Shown here one piece after another: positions 58,535-64,000 of a stretch of 64,000 bases of DNA. The DNA comes from Temnothorax longispinosus. Its lineage: Eukaryota > Arthropoda > Insecta > Hymenoptera > Formicidae. Both the position numbers and the translations under genes were made by a program. The notes under the pieces are model-generated. The model made no database searches. It had not been told where the DNA came from and worked only from the letters and a program-made list of their open reading frames with translations. The DNA is taken from NCBI RefSeq assembly GCF_030848805.1, contig NC_092364.1:10937650-11001649 (forward strand), read 5' to 3'. The stretch's first letter is position 1. Every line of letters starts with the position of its first letter.

Positions 58535-59080
58535 ATTCGTATGTATTTGACCGGAAATGAATGTCCGGGAAAGAATCTACCATTTGAAATCGTTTGTATT
58601 TCGTATGAAGACTTTTGAAGTGCAATTGAAAAGGTTTGTGAGTCATTCGTTTAATTGTAATTAATTAATTATTTTTACACCATGCATTTAGCCGAAATAG
58701 ATAAATTAATAAAAGTTTTTATACGGAATCGTTTGTATTTTGTATGAAGAGTTATGAAGTGTGATTAAAAAGGTTTGTGAGTCACCCAGATAATTTTAAT
58801 TAAATATTTATAAACTCGGTAATTAGCCGAAATATAGATTTTTAGTTATTCATGTTAAAAGAAGAAGGCGCTAGTGTTCCCGAAGGTCCGTCTGCAATCA
58901 GAATTAATATGAACGTTTTAAAAATTATTTTATACTAAAATAAATAAATATACAGGCTATTAAGCCTGTAGCTATAAGCGATAGTTGCTAATTAAGTTTG
59001 TAAAGATGTACCAGCTGTGCAGGGTGAAGAGCAGGTTATCTCAAACGCCCTGCCACAACCCAATTAAAAGAGACTCAAAT

Positions 59081-59144
59081 GTCATTACCGCTGAGAAGTA
59101 CTTTTTGCCATTTAAGTTAGCATGTCAGAGCAACCGGATTGTCC
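59081..59144 (+). pseudogene. Sec71/BIG exon remnant in left arm
   Basis: Reads VITAEKYFLPFKLACQSNRI, the same block as the right arm (61545-61610, minus), then stops matching. It is the inner end of the left inverted repeat. Confidence 0.75.
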
Positions 59145-59914
59145 ATTGCGTTCCACCTTGAATTTTTTTTACAGTCGTTTATTAGGATTGCCCTACTTTT
59201 AAATTGAGCGCTTTTAAATGTATTATTATTAAACTACCGATATCAATATATTATTAGTAATTTAATATTAAAACTTGACAGAGTGACGTAAACTAATTCG
59301 CTCATAGTATTATAACAAAGTATTATGCGTTCAAATTCTCGAAAGCTAATAGCTTCTTTACTATGCTCTCTCTTTATGTCGATCGATTCAGATAAAAATC
59401 TCCGAAGTCTTTCTTTCTCTCGCGATATTCCTAGAGTAAAACTCTACAAAAGCTTTACAAAATTGGCGATATTTTTCACGGATCTGGTTCTAGTCTCGGC
59501 TCTTGAGGAAGGTGCGCATGTAGAAAGAGTACGCCAACACAGTTTATCCTGCTAAATGGTTATCAATTCTCTATAAGTTCTGTATTGTACATAAATTATA
59601 GAATATCTAAACGATTTTTTTTTTTTTCGATGACATTGTACAATAGAGTTACAAATAAAGATAAAGCCACACTTTACGTATAATCTGATTCAGTCTTTGC
59701 TAATGTTACATAATAACGTGCGAAAGAACTAACAGTTAGACTATTTAAGAGGCTATTTAAGAATTTTAATTGATACTGGAAGCATAAAACTGTTCAGCTA
59801 ACTTTACACAAGATATTGGTCTTCTTCTTTATGAAATCGTCAAATTATGATTATGATACATTTCTACATTATCACCAGCATCGAATCTAATCTTATTTAT
59901 CGTGATACTCTTGA
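59145..59914. other. Interior of the inverted-repeat unit, no gene recognised
   Basis: AT-rich sequence downstream of the Gapex-5 exons, possibly their intron or 3' untranslated region. The plus-strand 76-codon frame at 59325-59555 is not recognised. Confidence 0.4.
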
Positions 59915-61049
59915 GAAACTGTTAATCCATTGTCTTAACTCGATCGCGGCGCAGAACTGCGTCCACCAATATTGTTCTTCTCCCTCCAATCGATATTCCC
60001 GTAAAAGCTGTCTACATATTGAACAGTCGATACAACGACGGCGGATTAATCTGAAATTAAGCACACGTTAACAATCACTCTTCTTGCTAAAATCACAATT
60101 TTCTTTTCAATCGCATACCTTGATTATGACATACCTGTAGACCAGCACGGGAGTCAGATCGTCGGCAGCAGGTATGCCTCTTTCCGACGCCATGGAGAAG
60201 AGATTCATGATGGTAGTCGCGCAACAAAATACACACTGCAACTTATCCCTAGGAGTCTTATACGCCGATATCACAGCCAATTCAGCCTGGGCCCATGACC
60301 AGGGGCATTCGTAATGATAAACTTTTGAAATGCGTAGGTCCCTGTGATTTGAAGTTACGACCTTTGCCAACTTATTGATATGACCGTGAAAAAGCTGGTC
60401 CCTATATACATCTCCATCTTCATTTAGATAGAGCGCATTGTGGTATACCCGTGCCATGACGGTTCTTTCCACCACGACTCTCGCCAAATCTAACTGGTTG
60501 GCGCTTGCCGCTGAAAGAAGTAAGTTCAGACGTCTCTGAGCACTCCGCTAAGATCAATTGCGAGATAAATAATTATATTCATGTACATTGCCAAATCGGA
60601 TCGTTGTCCATTTCCACGTGGACCTTCCCTAGAAAATTATCCACGAGATCCTGTTTCTCGTCAGCTAGCGTAAGCTTTTTAAACTCTTCGCAGGAGGAAA
60701 GCTTTCTTTTTTTCCAAAAATACCCTCACACAAACGGATACAAGATGATTATTGATAGCATCCCGATCGCACTTAACTCGCACGCATAATCTGAAATATA
60801 TTATTAAACGGTTACATCTTACATTTAAACATCTTACATTTACTTATACATTACATACAAAGATGATATTTATATATAAACAGTACCTATCTAAGTGAGC
60901 TAATGTCGACAGCAATCCCTGACGACATCTGATTAAATATGCGATATAAGGAGATCGCTTTTGATAATCCTCTCGAAGTGATTTGAAGAGCTTTCTACAT
61001 CCATCGTCATTAAATAGACGCACGCAACGTAAAGTTTCATGAAGATGAG
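59915..61049 (-). pseudogene. Gapex-5/GAPVD1 fragment with VPS9 domain
   Basis: Four exons in order: 60887-61049 (AHLHETLRCVRLFNDDGCRK, SPYIAYLIRCRQGLLSTLAH), 60587-60790 (DRDAINNHLVSVCVRVFLEK, frameshift, KKLTLADEKQDLVDNFLGKV), 60119-60510 (DLARVVVERTVMARVYHNAL, VISAYKTPRDKLQCV, MASERGIPAADDLTPVLVY) and about 59915-60050 (STVQYVDSFYGN, frameshift, EGEEQYWWTQFCAAIE). GAPVD1/Gapex-5 is a RasGAP-VPS9 protein that activates Rab5 on endosomes; this part is the segment before VPS9 plus most of VPS9. GT/AG introns are kept, including a 68-bp one at 60051-60118, so capture was at DNA level. Frameshifts in two exons and 6 extra bases in PVLVY[RY]VIIK show decay. Confidence 0.88.
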
Positions 61050-61059
61050 CTAGTTAGAC

Positions 61060-61683
61060 TTAGCTAACTAAGACTTAGCTCAGCTTCAGTTTTGCCGTTT
61101 GCTATGACAGAATCCTCCTGCTGATGTTCCCCATCAAGCCTCACGTTCTCTTCCTCCGCCTGAGTCTCCATTCGCGCGAAGATCACGTTGATCATCTGCG
61201 TGAGAGTCGCACAGGCTGTTGTTTGATTCACCAGGTTGCGCGACGACAAGTAAACGTTGTAAACAGTACGAATTGTTAACAGTACCGTACCCTCGTATAT
61301 CTCCGCATGCTGGCTTGTCATTACAGTCAGCAGAGCTTTAATAATCTGCAGCTGCACACTCTCATCGGTCTGTGGACCGGTGAAGCAACCGCAAATTGTC
61401 TCGACAATGCGCACAATCAGCAGCTTGTTAGGCTCCGTTGAATCAGGCACATTGCCAGTGAGATGGCTATATGCGATTAACTTCTGCAGGCAGTCCAGTA
61501 CTGTGTCACCACAATCCGTAGTGACTAGCTTTGACATGCTGACTCAAATGGCAAAAAGTACTTCTCAGCGGTAATGACATTTGAGTCGCTCTTAATTGGA
61601 CTGTGGCCCAATTAAGGGCGTTTGAGATAACCTCTTCACCCTGCACAGCTGGTGTACATCTTTGATCTCGTTACGGAGGTCCT
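61060..61683 (-). pseudogene. Sec71/BIG (ARFGEF) N-terminal fragment
   Basis: After an acceptor (TTGCAG) at 61684 the exon reads DLRNEIKDVHQLCRVKRLSQ, a stop and shift, then AEKYFLPFESACQS, TAG, SLRIVVT, a frameshift, and an open stretch LDCLQKLIAYSHLTGNVPDS, IVETICGCFTGPQTDESVQL, QIIKALLTVMTSQHAEIYEG, NLVNQTTACATLTQMINVIF, ARMETQAEEENVRLDGE. This is the N-terminal DCB region of BIG/Sec71, a Golgi Arf guanine-nucleotide exchange factor. The stop, frameshifts and absence of the Sec7 catalytic domain make it a pseudogene. It joins the Gapex-5 fragment within about 20 bp, across a short TAGACTTAGCT duplication. Confidence 0.9.
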
Positions 61684-62410
61684 CTGCAAGATGGAAATAT
61701 GAGTGACAAACTTAATTAGCAACTATCGCTTATAGCTACAGGCTTATTAGCCTGTATATTTATTTATTTCAGTATAAAATAATTTTTAAAACGTTCATAT
61801 TAATTCTGATTGCAGACGGACCTTCGGGAACACTAGCGCCTTCTTCTTTTAACATAAATAACTAAAAATCTATATTTCGGCTAATTACCGAGTTTATAAA
61901 TATTTAATTAAAATTATCTGGGTGACTCACAAACCTTTTTAATCACACTTCATAACTCTTCATACAAAATACAAACGATTCCGTATAAAAACTTTTATTA
62001 ATTTATCTATTTCGGCTAAATGCATGGTGTAAAAATAATTAATTAATTACAATTAAACGAATGACTCACAAACCTTTTCAATTGCTCTTCAAAAGTCTTC
62101 ATACGAAATACAAACGATTTCATATGGTAGATTCTTTCCCGGACATTCATTTCCGATCAAATACATACGAATCGCGCGCGCCTTAGGGTAGCAGAAGAGA
62201 GAACGAGAGAAAAGTATCTTTGCGAACAATGGAGCTAGTCTCATGACGATGAGTCAACTACAAGAGCGAGATCGCAATGACCGATGTGCAAGTGGATTAA
62301 CCTAGTCGCTAAACGTTCATCCGTTATACTGTTGAAGAACCGACCGCATAACATTCCGTCTTTTTCTAATCCCGCTGTGAATCGATTTTCCAGCTAACGT
62401 ATATCTTATT

Positions 62411-63288
62411 CCAGCAAACGCAAAAGGATTAAAAGATATTAAAATTTTTTAATACCTTTGAATCCCTTTTTTGGCGGAATTAGATGAAATTAGATAGGAT
62501 TCGAAATGAGATGGTCCAATCCCATGGAATCCAAAAAAGAAATTTTAAATTCCATCCAATCCTATGAAATCCGTAAAGGTTATGGAATTGCATGGCATTA
62601 GATGGTTTAGGAAACGTCTCGCGCCTCCGTTGGGCGACCAAGCGCCGTTGTTTGTCGGTGAGCTTTTGTGTATGCCTATAAGGGCATTACACGCACTACT
62701 GCCGACGGCAATTAGCCCGAAAATGAGATTTGTAAGATCTGTCAGGCACCGTAGGGGATCCCTTTACATAGCGGTCGAGACGAAACTTTGAACTCGAAAA
62801 GATGCCCCGGCGATGCGACGCCTAGCGGCGTCGACGCGAATTGCCGGTAATGCAGATACCGCGCGGGCGTGTACTATTGTTGGCGCGTACCGCCACAGAG
62901 TTCAACACGGACACTTTTCAATCCCTATCCTGGCATTCAATGGTATTCATTTTATTGTCAGAATAGACGGAATTCAATGGAATTCAATACGGAAATTTTT
63001 AATTCCTAGTTTGGCGTTCAAAGGTATTCATTTCGTTAACGGAATCAATGGTATTCAATGGAGTTCATCACGAAACTTTCCAATCCCTAACCTGGCATTC
63101 AGTGGTATAATATTTTTGTGTCGGAATTGGATGGGATTCAAAAAAGACAAATTCTTTCCAAAATAAGGAATTCCATGATATTGAAACTATTTCAATCCCT
63201 TTTTTGGACAGAATGGAATTCGGAAAGTCCTTAATTGAATTCCTGGCAATCCCGTTTTAATTCTTTTCAATCTTTTTTCGTTTGCTGG
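62411..63288. mobile_element. 878-bp element with CCAGCAAACG ends
   Basis: CCAGCAAACGCAAAAGGATT faces AATCTTTTTTCGTTTGCTGG in inverted form. The interior has a GC-rich module (62735-62900) inverted relative to 15836-16010, and imperfect ~70-bp direct repeats (TGGCATTCAATGGTATTCAT) at 62925-63130. It is therefore a relative of the element at 15402-16399. No transposase. From 63289 to 64000 I see no gene. Confidence 0.65.
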
Positions 63289-64000
63289 GATGTCTTCGCA
63301 AAACGTAACTTTTAAATTCTTCAGGGAGATCAATTACTTCAAGACAACATTTTTTTTAGAGCGATTGAAGAGATAGACAGAGAGCTTGTAAATGTCGCGA
63401 ATAACGTCTTGGACGAGTAGCGTATACGTCAAGTCGGAAGGCGAATAGAAGTTAAGCAATGGAGAAAAAAAAGACAGACCAAGATATGCGAGTAAATTCA
63501 GTTATGATATATTTTTAAAAATGCCGTATAATTTTAGAAAATTGTAAAATTTATAAGAAGCAAATAAGAAAGAGAAAAGTGTAGGGATAATAAATAAAGT
63601 GTAGAGATATGGGTACGTTCTTTTTTGAGATACTGATTCGATTAAGTTCCAAAGCTATTATAGCTAAACGACAAACGTAATATTTGTGATAATGTTAAAT
63701 GACAACGATATTCATGATTGTGTTAAATAGAAAATTAAGTGACAACAATATTTATGATCGCGTTAAGTAGAAAATCTGCAAAATATTTGTTGATATGCGT
63801 ATCTTTCTTTTAGTTTTAAATTTTCGACAAACAATTCGTATGTACCCATCTGTCCTCAGTGCATAAAGTGATAGGATTTGCAGGTTTCTTAGAGTACTGT
63901 TGAAGAAGATTGTAACGATATAGAAGGGAAACTATTGGTATATATAATAAGTTTATACAGTAATGTATTATTTATAAACTGTGCTGAAATCTCGTTAAAT

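Larger units (their letters stand above)
58529..62181. mobile_element. Inverted-repeat unit carrying two host-gene fragments
   Basis: Left arm 58529-59144 and right arm about 61530-62181 are inverted copies (ATTCGTATGTATTTGACCGG, AAGAAGGCGCTAGTGTTCCC, AATATACAGGCTA, TACCGCTGAGAAGTACTTTT with their inverses). Both arms contain the same short piece of Sec71/BIG exon, so the arms are not pure transposon ends. The 2.4-kb interior holds Sec71/BIG and Gapex-5 fragments on the minus strand. No transposase and no clear target duplication. It may be a Pack-type transposon or a local inverted duplication. Confidence 0.7.

Noticed and set aside
58428..58646. Open frame with ACVR repeats
   Set aside because: Translation of the GCAC microsatellite.
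60107..60487. Functional small VPS9 protein
   Set aside because: It is one exon of a broken Gapex-5 copy; neighbouring exons are frameshifted and the frame starts within the exon.
61064..61537. Functional 157-residue BIG-like protein
   Set aside because: Its apparent start codon lies in the wrong frame ahead of a frameshift; it is the open part of a decayed Sec71 exon.

Overview
The window is eukaryotic, AT-rich, intron-bearing and dominated by transposable-element (TE) debris. The host-gene pieces I recognise (SLC5-type transporter, FAM50/XAP5, Sec71/BIG, Gapex-5, mind bomb 2) read as arthropod proteins. The LINE fragments and the many TTAA- and TWA-flanked elements suggest an insect, probably a hymenopteran such as an ant. 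That species-level guess is inference from memory. There is a scaffold gap of exactly 500 N at 36192-36691.

Layout. 1-8 kb: AT-rich repeats, a 90-bp in-frame minisatellite (4.3-4.9 kb) and about 2.7 kb of LINE 3'-tail modules. 9-12 kb: a 2.9-kb foldback whose arms carry the C-terminal part of a transposase-like protein. 12-16.4 kb: GA microsatellite, TTAA-flanked elements, MITEs. 16.7 kb: one possible orphan exon. 18.7-22.6 kb: a decayed minus-strand Ty3/gypsy element containing a piggyBac-type MITE with perfect TTAA duplications. 24.4-26 kb: a three-level nest of palindromic elements. 26.4-29.8 kb: a palindromic tandem-repeat composite. 30.3-31.3 kb: an intron-containing FAM50 pseudogene. 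31.6-32.05 kb: a long AC array. 32-36 kb: MITEs and interspersed repeats.

36.8-37.2 kb holds a weak two-exon candidate gene. 38.2-39.8 kb holds a phased 9-bp motif array followed by two TTAA elements sharing one TTAA. 40.4-41.5 kb carries four clean consecutive exons of an SLC5-type transporter, the only host-like coding sequence without visible damage. 42.6-45.3 kb is a dense field of near-perfect palindromic MITEs. 46.4-51.8 kb is a Tc1/mariner-like terminal-repeat pair enclosing an RTE-like LINE and other insertions. 52.5-56.3 kb is a Ty1/copia wreck split by a 5'-truncated LINE (13-bp target duplication) that contains a mind bomb 2 fragment, by a motif-array element and by a MITE. 56.3-58.3 kb is another nested TE stack.

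The most unusual part is 58.5-62.2 kb: about 0.6-kb inverted repeats enclose adjacent, intron-containing but broken fragments of two unrelated host genes, the Arf-GEF Sec71/BIG and the Rab5-GEF Gapex-5. With the mind bomb 2 and FAM50 pieces, four host genes are present as broken copies, pointing to repeated capture or duplication of gene fragments.
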